Below, piece by piece: positions 1 to 9,829 of a stretch of 47,050 nucleotides of DNA. How positions within the stretch are numbered: the first letter of the stretch is position 1; the number at the start of each line of letters is the position of its first letter. The notes beneath the pieces are model-generated. The model made no database searches, was not told where the DNA came from, and saw nothing but the letters and a program-made list of their open reading frames with translations. The stretch spans positions 1-47,050 of the forward strand of contig SZYA01000087.1 in assembly GCA_005843815.1 (NCBI GenBank), read 5' to 3'. Made by a program: the position numbers and the translations under genes. This DNA is from Chlorobium sp. Its GTDB lineage: Bacteria; Bacteroidota; Chlorobiia; Chlorobiales; Chlorobiaceae.

Positions 1-1
1 T

Positions 2-3000
2 GGTTCAGGGCTGTTGCTTACATCAGGTACTACTCCTGGAACCAACAACACTTCTGGCTGGTTCGGTCAGGATAACCATGTGTGGCAATATTTAAATGGG
101 GATACTGATATCAATGCTGTAGTTGCTTCTGTTTTTTCCTCATACTCCTACGATGCCACCACCCTCTCTTTTGATTTTACAGCAACTGATCCAACAGCTA
201 CTTCTGTGAGTTTTGACGTTGTATTCGGTTCGGACGAATTTCCTGAATGGGTTGACCAATTTGTTGACTGCGCTGTTGTCATAGTTAACGGAGTTAACTA
301 TGCCCTGTTCAATCATGACCCCCTGCATCCGCTCAGTGTTGTCAGCTCAAATCTTGCTGCGGGATATTTTCAGGATAATGCGGTTGATCCCTTAACTGGA
401 CTGAGCCTTTTGCCGATAGAGTATGATGGCATCAGCCATGTTCTGAAAATTGTCGCACCCATTCACGCGGGAGGAGTAATAAACCACATCAAGATTGGTA
501 TTGCCGATACCGGTGACCACATTTACGACAGCGGAATTTTTCTTGCCAATTTTTCTGCCGGTAACACCCCGGGATCAGGTCTTGTTGCACCAACGGATAC
601 CTGCACAGAGAGCAGCGACTCTGTGACGGGCTCAACGCAGGATGAGTATTTTGACCTTTTGGGCGGAGACGATACGGTATATGCAGGAGGAGGTGACGAT
701 ATCGTGGTTGCCGGGAATGGCAATGATGTTGTGTATGGCGGCAGCGGCAATGACGAACTTAAAGGTGGCGGCGGTGATGACTGCATTGACGGAGGTGATG
801 GTATTGCGGACATCGTTGATTATGCCGGAGCAAGCATCGGTTACGGCATCACATATAATGGAGTTGCCGGAAGCTTCACGATTAATGACAGTAATACCTC
901 ATTTTTATCGGAAGGGGTAGACACACTGACAAATGTAGAATACGTTAAATTCAGCGATGGGTTTTTTGTACTCGGAGTTGACGGATTGAAACCGGCACCT
1001 GCTTTCGGTACTCCTCCACATATCAATACGCCCGGTACTCTGGCTATCGGCGGGATAGGTTCAGTCGGCAATACCCTGACAGCGATGCTGAATGATGTGG
1101 ATGGAGTATCAGTACCAATAAACTATCAATGGCAGATCTCGAGTGATAAGGGTGCTACATGGTCAGACATTTCAGGAGCAGTCAACAACACTTACCTGCT
1201 GTCGAACAGCGATGGAGACAAGCGTATTCAGGTGACGGCCAGCTATATCGATAATGATAATCAGACCGAGGCTCCTGTAAGTGTCTCAAAAGAAATTTTT
1301 GCTCCCGTAGTTGGCGATTTGACGGTAACACTGATGAAGCTTGATGCACCAGCAGGCACCAGTGTTATCAATCCGTTAACCACATTGATTAAAAATGCCG
1401 TTGATCTTGGCCTCTCTCCAAATGAGGCAGCATTTGACATCAAGGAGGTTTTGGGAATTCCCGCCCCGGTTAAATTGCAGAGTTATGATGCCTACTGGGT
1501 TTTGCAATCGCTTCCGAGTGACCCGACAGCGCTTGCTGTCGAAAAAGTTGCTGTTCAGATTGCCATTCTGACCTCACTCTCTGATGATGATACCGGTATG
1601 AATCTGACAATCGCGATTCTCAATGCAGCAGCAAACAATCAGACACTGAATCTTGCCGATCTCAATGACCTCTGCTTCATTCTCGGGGTGGACCCTCAAG
1701 GAACCTTGCCGGACTCAGTCAGTGTTATTTTTGACCGGAACAAGAGTATGTCAGACGCTCTTGCTGATGGCGGCGATGTTACAAAAATTGAAAATGAGTG
1801 GGTCGATCTGTGCGGGATCAATGATACGATTAACTCTACAAGCATAGCCGACCTCAGTATTCATATTAACCAGGCACCAGTCGGAAGTGCAAGCGCCTCA
1901 TTACCTGTTGCCCAGCAGGAGACGGTTTACACCATCTCTTCAGTTGACTTGCTTCAGGGTTATTCCGATCCGGAGGGTGACGTGTTGGCGGTATCGGCTA
2001 TTTCGGCAGACACAGGAGGATATCTGCAGGAGAATGGTGACGGTACATGGTCATTCATACCTGACTCGGGCTATACCGGACCGGTTGAGTTGACCTATAC
2101 GATAGGTGACGCTCTGGGCGCCTCCATTACGGCATCGCAGTTATTTGTGGTTTCCTCTGCTCCTCCGGCCAACAGCAATAATGCGCCGACGGGTGAAGTT
2201 GCTATTATTGGTGAGTTCACATCAGGCCAGACACTTTCTGTCGAAATCACGACCCTTGGGGATGCAGATGGACTTGGTGTTGTCACTTTCCAGTGGCAGG
2301 CTGATGGTGCTGATATTGCCGGGGCAACTGGCGACACTCTTGTGTTGGGTGACGCTGAAGTTGGAACGGCAATTTCAGTTATTGCAAGTTATACGGATGG
2401 TTACGGGACGGCAGAAAGCATAGGCAGCAATGCTCTTGTAGTTGTCGCAAGCGGCACACCAAACAATACGCCAATCGGCGAAATTATAATCTTCGGTGAC
2501 TTGACACAGGAACAAACTCTTTTTGCTGACATCACCGCTCTTGAAGACGCCGATGGTCTCGGAGAGATCGGCATTCAGTGGCAGGCTGATGGTATAGATA
2601 TCTCAGGAGCGACGGGTAGCAGCTACACCCTGACCCAGGCGGAGGTAGGCAGGGTTATCACGGTAAAAGCGAGCTATACTGATGGGCTGGGTATAGGCGA
2701 GATTGTGCTCTCTCTGCCAACTGATGCCGTTGTAAACATTGATGATCTGGCAAGCGGGACTCTCTCTGTTTCAGGAGTTGCTTCAGAAGGGGGGACGCTG
2801 GTGGCTGATCTTGCTGATGTGGTTGATCTTGATGGAAAGACCATAACGAATTACCAGTGGGAAGAGAGTGTCGGCGGAATATGGGTTACTCTTGCTGCCG
2901 AGAACAGTGCGACACTTTCAATTCCTTCAGATCAGAGCTTTGTCGGTAAAGTTGTTCGCGTTGTAGCAACGACTGTTGATGAACTGGGTGGCACAACCGA

Positions 3001-4687
3001 GTTTGTCGGTGACGCGCAGACTATTGCAAACGTCAATGATGCGCCAACAGGCACGGTAAAAATCAATGGTACTCCACAGGAGGGTCAGACATTGAGTGCA
3101 GCCAACACACTGGCTGATGCTGACGGTCTTGGTCTTATCAGCTACCAGTGGAAGTCCGGAGGGGTAGATATCGGCGGCGCTACTGCGAGCAGCTACACAT
3201 TAACGCTGGCTGATGTCGGCAAAGTTATTACCGTTCTTGCAAGTTACATTGACGGACAGGGTACGAGCGAGAGTGCAATCTCTCTGGCGACGGCACAGGT
3301 GACGGCAATTTCCGGACTCACGCTTACCGGAACTGCCGGAGCGGACCTATTGAGTGGCGGTACTGGTAGTGACGCACTCTATGGATTGGCTGGCAACGAC
3401 AAGCTGAATGGTAATGCTGGCAATGACACACTTGATGGAGGCACCGGTACTGATACGCTTGCTGGCGGTGCAGGTAATGATACCTATGTCATTGACAATA
3501 CCCTGGACAAAGTTACCGAGAAAGCTGGCGAAGGCTCAGATCTGTTGCAGATCAACGTTGCCACTGCAGGCGGTACCGTTACCCTGGCCAACAATGTCGA
3601 AAATGCAACAATTCTCAGCGCGGTTGCCTTCAATCTCACAGGCAATGCTCTTGGCAATGTTCTCACTGGTAATGCTGCGGCAAACGCTCTGAATGGTGGC
3701 GCTGGTGCAGACACCTTGATCGGTGGTGCCGGAAACGACACCTACACAGTCGATAGTACAGGCGACCTGCTCGTTGAGACAGTAAATGGCGGGACTGATC
3801 TCGTCAAGGTCAATATTGCTACCGCAGGCGGCAGCTACACGCTTGCCGACAACGTCGAGAATGCCACACTTCAAAGCACGGTTGCATTCAATCTGATTGG
3901 CAGCTCTGTTGCAAATACCCTCACCGGTAACGATGCGGCAAACATACTCACCGGGGGCGCTGGTAACGATACCCTCACCGGTGGTCAGGGTGCTGATACC
4001 TTCACAGTTGATGCCGGTACAGACACCATTACCGAACTTGGCAATGGTACAGATATCCTGAAGGTATCGGCTGGAGCAACGGCCAATGCCACTGTCAGCA
4101 TTGTTTGGACCGCCACAGCAGCTACAAGCAACAATGGAACGACCAACCTTGCAACCAAAGGGCTTGCGGTAAACCTTGCTGCTGTTGTGAGTGGTAATGG
4201 ATTCACCATTACCAATACCGGTCAGGATGGTAACCTGACGGGTTCCGGTCTGGCTGACACACTCATCGGCGGTACAGGCAAAGATACCCTTGTTGGTGGC
4301 AATGGTAACGACGTACTCAATGGCGGAACAAGCAATGATAACTTGACTGGCGGTGCTGGCAGTGACATTTTCCAGTTCTCTACAGCAATCAGTACCAATA
4401 ATGCGGATGTGATTTCGGATTTCCAGTCCGGCAGCGATAAAATCGGCCTCTTGTCAACTCTTTTCGCCAAGGTCAAGGGTGCTGATGGTGTTTTCAATGC
4501 GGCTGATCTTCTCGTTGGTGCCGCTGTAACGAAGGGCTCTGTTGCTGGTAACGAGCACCTCATTTACAATACAACCAACAAGTCGCTTTACTATGATGCT
4601 GATGGCAGTGGTAGCGGAGTTGGGGTGCAGTTTGCGACGCTGACCGGAGTTGCCACACTTGTAGATAATGATTTTCTGCTGAACTGA
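2..4687 (+). CDS. Giant secreted RTX / Ig-like repeat protein with choice-of-anchor L domain (5' end missing)
   Basis: The reading frame is open to the left edge, so the N-terminus (probably only tens of residues plus any signal) lies outside; TTG at 14 is simply the first possible start. Counting from 14, residues ~1-185 resemble a choice-of-anchor L domain (VFGSDEFPEW). A first block of glycine/aspartate RTX nonapeptides (GGDDTVYAGGGDD) spans ~212-262. An Ig-like module (~340-430), a unique segment (~440-620), a cadherin/tandem-95-like module (~635-720) and four Ig-like repeats beginning near 722, 816, 913 and 1008 follow. RTX blocks recur near 1110-1161, 1224-1244, 1311-1333 and 1410-1457, and the C-terminus (from ~1463, NADVISDFQSGSDKI) resembles the end of serralysin-type proteins. 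RTX repeats bind calcium and usually mark type I secretion. I infer a cell-surface or released adhesin; no enzyme domain was seen and no secretion genes lie nearby in the window. Confidence 0.85.
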   Translation, partial: GSGLLLTSGTTPGTNNTSGWFGQDNHVWQYLNGDTDINAVVASVFSSYSYDATTLSFDFTATDPTATSVSFDVVFGSDEFPEWVDQFVDCAVVIVNGVNYALFNHDPLHPLSVVSSNLAAGYFQDNAVDPLTGLSLLPIEYDGISHVLKIVAPIHAGGVINHIKIGIADTGDHIYDSGIFLANFSAGNTPGSGLVAPTDTCTESSDSVTGSTQDEYFDLLGGDDTVYAGGGDDIVVAGNGNDVVYGGSGNDELKGGGGDDCIDGGDGIADIVDYAGASIGYGITYNGVAGSFTINDSNTSFLSEGVDTLTNVEYVKFSDGFFVLGVDGLKPAPAFGTPPHINTPGTLAIGGIGSVGNTLTAMLNDVDGVSVPINYQWQISSDKGATWSDISGAVNNTYLLSNSDGDKRIQVTASYIDNDNQTEAPVSVSKEIFAPVVGDLTVTLMKLDAPAGTSVINPLTTLIKNAVDLGLSPNEAAFDIKEVLGIPAPVKLQSYDAYWVLQSLPSDPTALAVEKVAVQIAILTSLSDDDTGMNLTIAILNAAANNQTLNLADLNDLCFILGVDPQGTLPDSVSVIFDRNKSMSDALADGGDVTKIENEWVDLCGINDTINSTSIADLSIHINQAPVGSASASLPVAQQETVYTISSVDLLQGYSDPEGDVLAVSAISADTGGYLQENGDGTWSFIPDSGYTGPVELTYTIGDALGASITASQLFVVSSAPPANSNNAPTGEVAIIGEFTSGQTLSVEITTLGDADGLGVVTFQWQADGADIAGATGDTLVLGDAEVGTAISVIASYTDGYGTAESIGSNALVVVASGTPNNTPIGEIIIFGDLTQEQTLFADITALEDADGLGEIGIQWQADGIDISGATGSSYTLTQAEVGRVITVKASYTDGLGIGEIVLSLPTDAVVNIDDLASGTLSVSGVASEGGTLVADLADVVDLDGKTITNYQWEESVGGIWVTLAAENSATLSIPSDQSFVGKVVRVVATTVDELGGTTEFVGDAQTIANVNDAPTGTVKINGTPQEGQTLSAANTLADADGLGLISYQWKSGGVDIGGATASSYTLTLADVGKVITVLASYIDGQGTSESAISLATAQVTAISGLTLTGTAGADLLSGGTGSDALYGLAGNDKLNGNAGNDTLDGGTGTDTLAGGAGNDTYVIDNTLDKVTEKAGEGSDLLQINVATAGGTVTLANNVENATILSAVAFNLTGNALGNVLTGNAAANALNGGAGADTLIGGAGNDTYTVDSTGDLLVETVNGGTDLVKVNIATAGGSYTLADNVENATLQSTVAFNLIGSSVANTLTGNDAANILTGGAGNDTLTGGQGADTFTVDAGTDTITELGNGTDILKVSAGATANATVSIVWTATAATSNNGTTNLATKGLAVNLAAVVSGNGFTITNTGQDGNLTGSGLADTLIGGTGKDTLVGGNGNDVLNGGTSNDNLTGGAGSDIFQFSTAISTNNADVISDFQSGSDKIGLLSTLFAKVKGADGVFNAADLLVGAAVTKGSVAGNEHLIYNTTNKSLYYDADGSGSGVGVQFATLTGVATLVDNDFLLN
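3464..3952 (+). repeat. Two tandem ~80-86-residue RTX/'NVENATL' units inside the giant gene
   Basis: Two consecutive coding repeats start at GGC 3464 (GGAGNDTYVID) and GGT 3722 (GGAGNDTYTVD), a period of 258 bases. Each holds an RTX turn, then VATAGG, then (A)NNVENATI or DNVENATL, then VAFNL and an LTGN segment. A third, diverged unit starts near 3953. Similarity is clear in protein and weaker in DNA, which suggests older duplication inside the gene. Confidence 0.75.
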
Positions 4688-4782
4688 CTTCGGTAATGAG
4701 CTGCAACGGCAATATCACATCTGATTCTGGAGTATTGCCATCCTCCGACATGCAGATAGTTCAGCCTGCGTAATGATTTATT

Positions 4783-4837
4783 GACGGTCGCTTTGTTTTT
4801 ATAGCCAAAACGGCCGTCATAAACATACAATATTTTT
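4783..4837 (+). terminator. Probable terminator after the giant RTX gene
   Basis: A 13-bp stem with one mismatch and one G-T pair (arms 4783-4795 and 4806-4818, 10-base loop) lies 95 bases after the stop codon. A run of seven T occurs at 4831-4837, 12 bases after the stem, so this is not a textbook intrinsic terminator. The rest of the 321-base gap to the next gene is AT-rich and holds a 7-bp inverted repeat (GAGTCTG 4870-4876 / CAGACTC 4888-4894) but no gene that I can support. Confidence 0.4.
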
Positions 4838-5008
4838 TTCTGACAGTTTTGACTTGTTCTCGTTATCAAGAGTCTGTCACTCTCATACAGACTCCCCTGA
4901 AGTTGCAGATACTCTATTAATCATTTATTAAAAAAATTATATTGATACAAAAATAGAGTTCTGGTGTTAGTACCATTTTAATCTTTGTAATTAAACAGGA
5001 GCACAGCT

Positions 5009-5269
5009 ATGAGTTGGGGTGTGGAACATCAGCAAAAGCGACAAGATATTCAGGAACTGATGGAGATTGCTTCCAGGATAATGAAGGCGAACCCCAATCA
5101 CGTCAACGAGGTTGACAAGAGCAAGAACGACTGCTGGATGGAGCAGATGTACCTTATTCAGCGATGTGATTTCTGTGACCTCTCTCCCGGTTGCCCAACC
5201 AGGGAGGAAAAGGAGTGGCAAGAATACTTGACCAAAAACAACATAGTCATTGAGAAAAGTCTTGATTAA
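5009..5269 (+). CDS. Small cysteine-containing protein of unknown function (86 aa)
   Basis: I do not recognise this protein. It is 86 residues long, charged and soluble, with no signal peptide or membrane segment. Four cysteines (C42, C53, C56, C62) give the spacing C-x10-C-x2-C-x5-C, with RCDFCDLSPGC as the core; this could hold zinc or an iron-sulfur cluster, but that is inference. The start is supported by AGGAG seven bases upstream of ATG 5009. It stands alone between the giant repeat gene and korA, 205 bases upstream of korA on the same strand. Real coding is likely because of the good ribosome binding site and natural amino-acid composition, but nothing in the sequence shows its role. 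Confidence 0.75.
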   Translation: MSWGVEHQQKRQDIQELMEIASRIMKANPNHVNEVDKSKNDCWMEQMYLIQRCDFCDLSPGCPTREEKEWQEYLTKNNIVIEKSLD

Positions 5270-5474
5270 ACAGCCAGAAGCTTGTTTTAATCCCTTTTTT
5301 TTCTTAAATTGACCCGATTGGGAGAGGCGCGTTTTTGTGTGGCTTCATCCTGTCATTTACTCACCCGACATACATTTCACCAAAGAACAGATCAATGGAC
5401 ATCGTCCCGCGATGTTCACTGTTACGTTTTTTTTTGGTGTGCACCAACTTTGACAAGCAATTAACAGGGTAACA

Positions 5475-7355
5475 ATGACTGATACAAAAAAACCAACCAG
5501 ACTGGTCAATGTAACGCCAAAAACGAGCGTCTCAGTGCTTTTTGCAGGGGATTCTGGAGATGGTATGCAGTTGACTGGCACCCAGTTCGCCAATACGGTG
5601 GCAGTTCATGGAACGGAACTGAATACGTTCCCAAATTTTCCTTCTGAAATAAGGGCTCCAGCAGGCACTATTGCAGGTGTTTCAGGATTTCAGCTTCAGT
5701 TCAGCAGTAAACCAGTCTATACACCAGGTGCCCGGTTTGATGTCATGGTTGCCATGAACTCAGCAGCCCTGAAAGCAAATCTGAAAGATCTGCACCGTGG
5801 CGGTATTATTATTGCCGGCACCGAGGGCTTCGATGCAAAAAATCTGAAGCTGGCAGGCTATCCTGACGGAGCCAATCCGCTGGAAGATGGCTCTCTGGAC
5901 AACTATATCCTTTTTCCTGTACCGGTACTGCAACTCACCCGCGAGGCATTAAAAGAGAGCGGCCTTACGAGCAAAGAGATTGACCGTTGTAAAAACATGT
6001 TTGTTTTGGGCTTGCTTTACTGGCTCTACTCTCTTCCTCTAGAAGGAACATTTGAGACACTGCGAGCTAAATTCCAGAAAAATGCCCAGATGGCTGAGGC
6101 CAACATCAGGGCGGTAAAAGCTGGATATTACTTTGGCGATGAAACCGAACTCTTTGCAAATCTTGGTCGTTTCGATATTTCCCCACAAAAACAGCATGGC
6201 ACTTACCGCCGTGTCACAGGAAACGAAGCCTGTGCAATTGCGCTGACGGCCGCATCAAAAAAAGCTGGCCTTGATCTCTTCCTGGGCTCATACCCTATCA
6301 CCCCAGCAACTGAGATCCTTTCGACGTTGGCCAAAAAGAAAAAGTACGGTGTCAAAACCTTTCAGGCCGAAGATGAAATCGCCGGTATCGTGAGCAGCAT
6401 CGGTGCAGCTTACGGTGGAGCGCTTGCCGCCACAAACACCTCTGGCCCTGGTTTGGCACTTAAAACCGAGGCACTTGGTCTGGCGGTCATTCTGGAGTTG
6501 CCATTGGTCGTCATCAATGTTCAGCGTGGCGGCCCATCAACAGGCCTGCCCACTAAACCGGAACAGTCGGATCTGCTCATGGCCATGTATGGCCGACATG
6601 GAGAGGCTCCCCTTCCCGTTCTTGCAGCCTGCTCTCCTGTTGACTGTTTTTACGCAACATACGAGGCCGCAAGAATTGCCGTTGAACACATGACTCCGGT
6701 TATATGCCTGACAGACGGCTATCTTGCGCTCAGCTCGGAACCATGGAAGGTAGAAAGTCCAGATAATCTGGCGGAGATCAAACCCCGTTTTCAGCCAGAG
6801 AGAAGACCGGAAGATGCTCCATATCTGCCCTACAAACGCGACGAACGCCAGGTTCGTTCATGGGCAAAACCAGGTACCAGGGGGCTTGAGCACCGTATCG
6901 GCGGACTGGAAAAACAACATGAGACCGGCAATGTATCCCATGATCCTGAAAATCATGAACTGATGACGAGGCTGCGTGCAGAGAAAATCGCAAAAATTGC
7001 CGAGAGTATTCCGCTTCAACATATTGATAACGGCCCACTGAAAGGTGATTTACTGGTTCTTGGATGGGGCTCCTCTTATGGAGCAATTAAAACTGCTGTT
7101 GAGATTGCACTGGAACAGGGGTACAGCGTCGCTCATGCACACTTGCGCTATATCAATCCGTTCCCGAGAAATATTCGTGAGCTCTTCGGCAACTACAAGC
7201 AGATACTTGTTCCAGAACTCAATAACGGGCAACTTATCCACATCATTCGTGATACCTTCCTGATTGCACCTGAAGGATTCACCAAGGTACAGGGAGTGCC
7301 GTTCAATGAAACGGAGATACTGAATAAAATCACCGATCTTATAAAGGAGCTTTAA
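5475..7355 (+). CDS. korA: 2-oxoglutarate:ferredoxin oxidoreductase, alpha subunit (gamma-alpha fusion)
   Basis: With KorB this enzyme carboxylates succinyl-CoA to 2-oxoglutarate using reduced ferredoxin, one of the ferredoxin-dependent CO2-fixing steps of the reductive TCA cycle; it is cytoplasmic. The 626-residue chain starts with the gamma domain ([12 protein letters not shown] at ~21-32; [13 protein letters not shown] at ~50-62). The alpha domain follows from ~249 ([14 protein letters not shown] at ~272; [26 protein letters not shown]), and a C-terminal transketolase-like domain carries LGWGSSYGA and RYINPFPRN. This fused order is typical of two-subunit 2-oxoacid oxidoreductases. korB begins two bases after the stop, so they form an operon. 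Assignment to 2-oxoglutarate rather than another 2-oxoacid rests on overall resemblance and the phototrophic context. Confidence 0.92.
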   Translation: MTDTKKPTRLVNVTPKTSVSVLFAGDSGDGMQLTGTQFANTVAVHGTELNTFPNFPSEIRAPAGTIAGVSGFQLQFSSKPVYTPGARFDVMVAMNSAALKANLKDLHRGGIIIAGTEGFDAKNLKLAGYPDGANPLEDGSLDNYILFPVPVLQLTREALKESGLTSKEIDRCKNMFVLGLLYWLYSLPLEGTFETLRAKFQKNAQMAEANIRAVKAGYYFGDETELFANLGRFDISPQKQHGTYRRVTGNEACAIALTAASKKAGLDLFLGSYPITPATEILSTLAKKKKYGVKTFQAEDEIAGIVSSIGAAYGGALAATNTSGPGLALKTEALGLAVILELPLVVINVQRGGPSTGLPTKPEQSDLLMAMYGRHGEAPLPVLAACSPVDCFYATYEAARIAVEHMTPVICLTDGYLALSSEPWKVESPDNLAEIKPRFQPERRPEDAPYLPYKRDERQVRSWAKPGTRGLEHRIGGLEKQHETGNVSHDPENHELMTRLRAEKIAKIAESIPLQHIDNGPLKGDLLVLGWGSSYGAIKTAVEIALEQGYSVAHAHLRYINPFPRNIRELFGNYKQILVPELNNGQLIHIIRDTFLIAPEGFTKVQGVPFNETEILNKITDLIKEL

Positions 7356-7357
7356 TC

Positions 7358-8389
7358 ATGACCGATAACGATACAACAATGACTGCTCTGCCAGCTCTTT
7401 CTGCAAAGGATTTTGCTTCAAATCAGGAGGCTAAATGGTGTCCGGGTTGTGGTGATCACGCCGTGCTGCAGCAACTGAAAAACGTTTTGCCAGAACTGGG
7501 CGTTGCACCCGAGAATATAGCCTGTATTTCAGGGATAGGGTGCTCGTCACGGCTCCCTTATTATCTTGGGACTTATGGAGTTCACGGTATTCATGGCAGA
7601 GCGCTTCCTATGGCTACCGGCCTGAAAATCGCACGCCCGGAGCTGAGCGTATGGGTTGGAACTGGTGATGGTGACGCTCTGTCAATTGGCGGCAACCATT
7701 TCATTCACACCCTGAGAAGAAATCCCGACCTGAACATTATTCTTTTCAATAATGAAATTTATGGTCTCACAAAGGGCCAATATTCTCCAACATCAAAACT
7801 CGGTCTGCGAACTGTTACCTCGCCATCCGGTGTCATTGATCATCCATTCAATACAGCAGCATTGACGATTGGTTCAGGTGGCACCTTCTTTGCGAGAGCT
7901 TTTGACCGTGATGGCAAATTTCTTCGCTCCATCTTAAAGCGTGCCGCTTTACACAAAGGCACCTCATTGGTGGAGGTTTATCAAAACTGTCCGATTTTTA
8001 ACAACTCTGCATTTGAGTCATTTGCAACACCTGAAAGCAAAGCCAATAATACGATTTACGTCGAACAAGGGATGCCTCTCGTTTTCGGGAAAGATAAAAA
8101 CAGGGGAATTGTTCTTGATGGATTCAAGCCGATTGTTGTCGATCTCGATAAAGAGGGGGTTTCCAAAAGCGATCTCTGGATTCATGATGAAGCCGATATC
8201 AACAAGGCTGGAATCCTTGCCCGATTTGCGGACGATGACGCTCTTCCAAGACCTTTCGGCGTTTTTTATGCCGAAGATCGGATCACCTATGAAGATGCCT
8301 TGACTGATCAAATCAATGACGCACAGGTCAATGGGTGCGCAACTCTCGAACAGTTGCTCAAGGGAGACAACTCCTACGAGATCAAGTAA
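7358..8389 (+). CDS. korB: 2-oxoglutarate:ferredoxin oxidoreductase, beta subunit
   Basis: This 343-residue subunit holds thiamine diphosphate and the internal [4Fe-4S] cluster that passes electrons to or from ferredoxin. Visible motifs are KWCPGCGDH (C28, C31), further cysteines at 56, 62 and 211 (NCPIFN), the GTGDGDA segment of the thiamine diphosphate/Mg2+ fold at ~101-107 and [16 protein letters not shown] at ~131-146. The set of conserved cysteines fits a single-cluster two-subunit enzyme without separate ferredoxin-like subunits. It lies two bases after korA and has AAGGAG shortly before its ATG, so the pair is translated from one message. After its stop, a hairpin shared with the convergent accA closes the unit. 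Confidence 0.93.
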   Translation: MTDNDTTMTALPALSAKDFASNQEAKWCPGCGDHAVLQQLKNVLPELGVAPENIACISGIGCSSRLPYYLGTYGVHGIHGRALPMATGLKIARPELSVWVGTGDGDALSIGGNHFIHTLRRNPDLNIILFNNEIYGLTKGQYSPTSKLGLRTVTSPSGVIDHPFNTAALTIGSGGTFFARAFDRDGKFLRSILKRAALHKGTSLVEVYQNCPIFNNSAFESFATPESKANNTIYVEQGMPLVFGKDKNRGIVLDGFKPIVVDLDKEGVSKSDLWIHDEADINKAGILARFADDDALPRPFGVFYAEDRITYEDALTDQINDAQVNGCATLEQLLKGDNSYEIK

Positions 8390-8416
8390 AAACAGATCGT
8401 GCGTTTTATACCTTAC

Positions 8417-8454
8417 ACGGAGAAAGCCGGACTTGTCAGTTGGCTTTCTTCCGT
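8417..8454. terminator. Hairpin between convergent korB and accA
   Basis: Arms 8417-8428 (ACGGAGAAAGCC) and 8442-8454 (GGCTTTCTTCCGT) pair over 12 bp with one bulged T and a 13-base loop. It sits in the 73-base gap between two stop codons facing each other. Neither side has a clear T-run, so it may act as an RNA 3'-end stabiliser or a weak bidirectional terminator. Confidence 0.5.
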
Positions 8455-8462
8455 ATATGATG

Positions 8463-9470
8463 CTACACCTCCTGATTCCAGACACCCATAGCCGAAAATT
8501 TCTCTATCCGATCGCGCACAAGTTCTGCAGGATCCTTTGGTAAAAGCACCTTCAACTCCTCAACGAGAATACTTTTCAGAGTAGCCGCCATTGCATCAGG
8601 ATCAGTATGGGCACCACCCACAGGCTCCGGTATAATACGGTCAATAATCCCCTGGTCAAGAAGATCCGTTGCGGCAAGCTTCAGCGCTTCAGCAGCCTGC
8701 TCTTTATAGTTCCAGCTTCTCCAGAGAATTGAGGAGCAGCTTTCTGGCGAAATCACTGAATACCAGCTATTTTCAGCCATGATAATTCGATCGCCAACCC
8801 CGATACCAATTGCTCCACCACTCGCACCTTCACCGATAATCACACAGATAACCGGAACCGTCAACTTTGCCATTTCAAAGAGATTTCTGGCAATCGCTTC
8901 AGCCTGTCCCCGCTCTTCAGCATCAATACCGGGAAATGCTCCTGGGGTATCAATCAACGTAATGACCGGTTTGCGAAATTTTTCAGCGAGCTTCATTAAT
9001 CGGAGCGCTTTGCGGTAACCTTCAGGTTGTGCCATACCAAAATTCCGGTAAAGATTGGATTTGGTATCACGACCTTTTTGATGGCCAATAATCATGACTG
9101 ATTGAGAAAACCCTGACGAGCTCTCTTCAAGACGTGCAAAACCACCGATAATGGCTTTGTCGTCACTGAAATGACGGTCCCCGGCAAGTTCAACAAACTC
9201 TTTCGTCATCATGTAAATATAATCAAGCGTATAAGGTCTTTCTGGATGACGCGCAAGTTGTACTCTCTGCCAGCGAGTCAAATTTTTATAGATAGAGCGT
9301 CGGAGTGCATCAACTTTCAATTCAAATGTCTCTATTTCGCGATGGAGCACCTCAGTTTCTGACGGAGTCTGCTCCCTTGTGCTGCTCCTCAAACACTCTC
9401 GCATCTCTCTGAGCTTCGCCTCAAGCTCGAAGAGCGGTTTTTCAAAATCAAGGACAACTTTTGTAGCCAT
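8463..9470 (-). CDS. accA: Acetyl-CoA carboxylase carboxyltransferase subunit alpha
   Basis: AccA with AccD moves the carboxyl group from carboxybiotin on AccB to acetyl-CoA, forming malonyl-CoA, the first committed step of fatty-acid synthesis. The 335-residue length is normal. The N-terminal helical part (~1-95, [20 protein letters not shown]) is followed by the crotonase-like carboxyltransferase domain with [27 protein letters not shown], a [15 protein letters not shown] segment and [19 protein letters not shown] (~207-242), all typical of AccA. No Shine-Dalgarno motif precedes ATG 9470. The gene stands alone, facing away from efp-accB-accC, so the acetyl-CoA carboxylase genes are split over two opposite units that share one intergenic region. 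A terminator-like hairpin sits 25 bases upstream of the start and may control it. accD is not in the window. Confidence 0.96.
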   Translation of the reverse strand: MATKVVLDFEKPLFELEAKLREMRECLRSSTREQTPSETEVLHREIETFELKVDALRRSIYKNLTRWQRVQLARHPERPYTLDYIYMMTKEFVELAGDRHFSDDKAIIGGFARLEESSSGFSQSVMIIGHQKGRDTKSNLYRNFGMAQPEGYRKALRLMKLAEKFRKPVITLIDTPGAFPGIDAEERGQAEAIARNLFEMAKLTVPVICVIIGEGASGGAIGIGVGDRIIMAENSWYSVISPESCSSILWRSWNYKEQAAEALKLAATDLLDQGIIDRIIPEPVGGAHTDPDAMAATLKSILVEELKVLLPKDPAELVRDRIEKFSAMGVWNQEV

Positions 9471-9482
9471 AATATTTGTGTA

Positions 9483-9529
9483 ATAGAAAAGATAAAAAGC
9501 CCATCAGGCAACGGCTCTTGATGGGCTTT
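9483..9529 (-). terminator. Intrinsic terminator or attenuator in the accA leader
   Basis: On the minus strand an 11-bp perfect stem (arms 9519-9529 and 9496-9506, 12-base loop) is followed directly by TTTTTATCTTTT. This is a good intrinsic terminator, yet it lies 25 bases before the accA start rather than after a gene. It would end transcripts starting in 9531-9912, so it either attenuates accA or defines a short RNA. Confidence 0.6.
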
Positions 9530-9610
9530 ATAAAAAGAGTGCGGCCTTCTGACAAAAAAGAGGCTCCTGTCCAACGTCCATTCATGGTAAGGAGAAGAAA
9601 TTGACGCACC

Positions 9611-9673
9611 AATTTAAACAGTAGTCAACAAACTTGCAATGGCTTTTTACCATTCCTGAGAACCTGTTGTCAA
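9611..9673 (-). promoter_or_regulatory. Candidate tandem promoters for the accA leader
   Basis: Two sigma-70-like arrangements are visible on the minus strand. One has TTGACA (9673-9668), an 18-base spacer and TAAAAA (9649-9644). The other has TTGCAA (9639-9634), a 17-base spacer and TAAATT (9616-9611). Both point to accA and lie upstream of the terminator-like hairpin. These are matches to consensus only. Confidence 0.35.
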
Positions 9674-9829
9674 CCACCACCAAATACGGTTATTTCCTCT
9701 TGGCGAATGTGGAGAATCCTCTATTTCTAACGTACAGAAAAAAAGAACTTCCTGAATTGTTATCAATACCATGAACAAATACTTCGAAGCAGAGCTTGGG
9801 GAAATATATCCCATAGAAATTCATGGGAA

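Noticed and set aside
3341..4382. Regular DNA repeats in the giant gene considered as a CRISPR array or minisatellite
   Set aside because: The repeats are in frame, encode RTX glycine/aspartate turns and vary at the third codon position; there are no unique spacers of constant length and no cas genes.
9389..9574. Possible 62-codon leader peptide overlapping the accA start
   Set aside because: It begins with TTG, has no ribosome binding site, runs through the terminator hairpin and into accA out of frame. A leader peptide role is not supported.
9530..9700. Signal recognition particle RNA or 6S RNA in the accA-efp gap
   Set aside because: The conserved 4.5S core (GGAA tetraloop region) and the long open-complex-like 6S fold were not found on either strand; only the hairpins reported above are visible.
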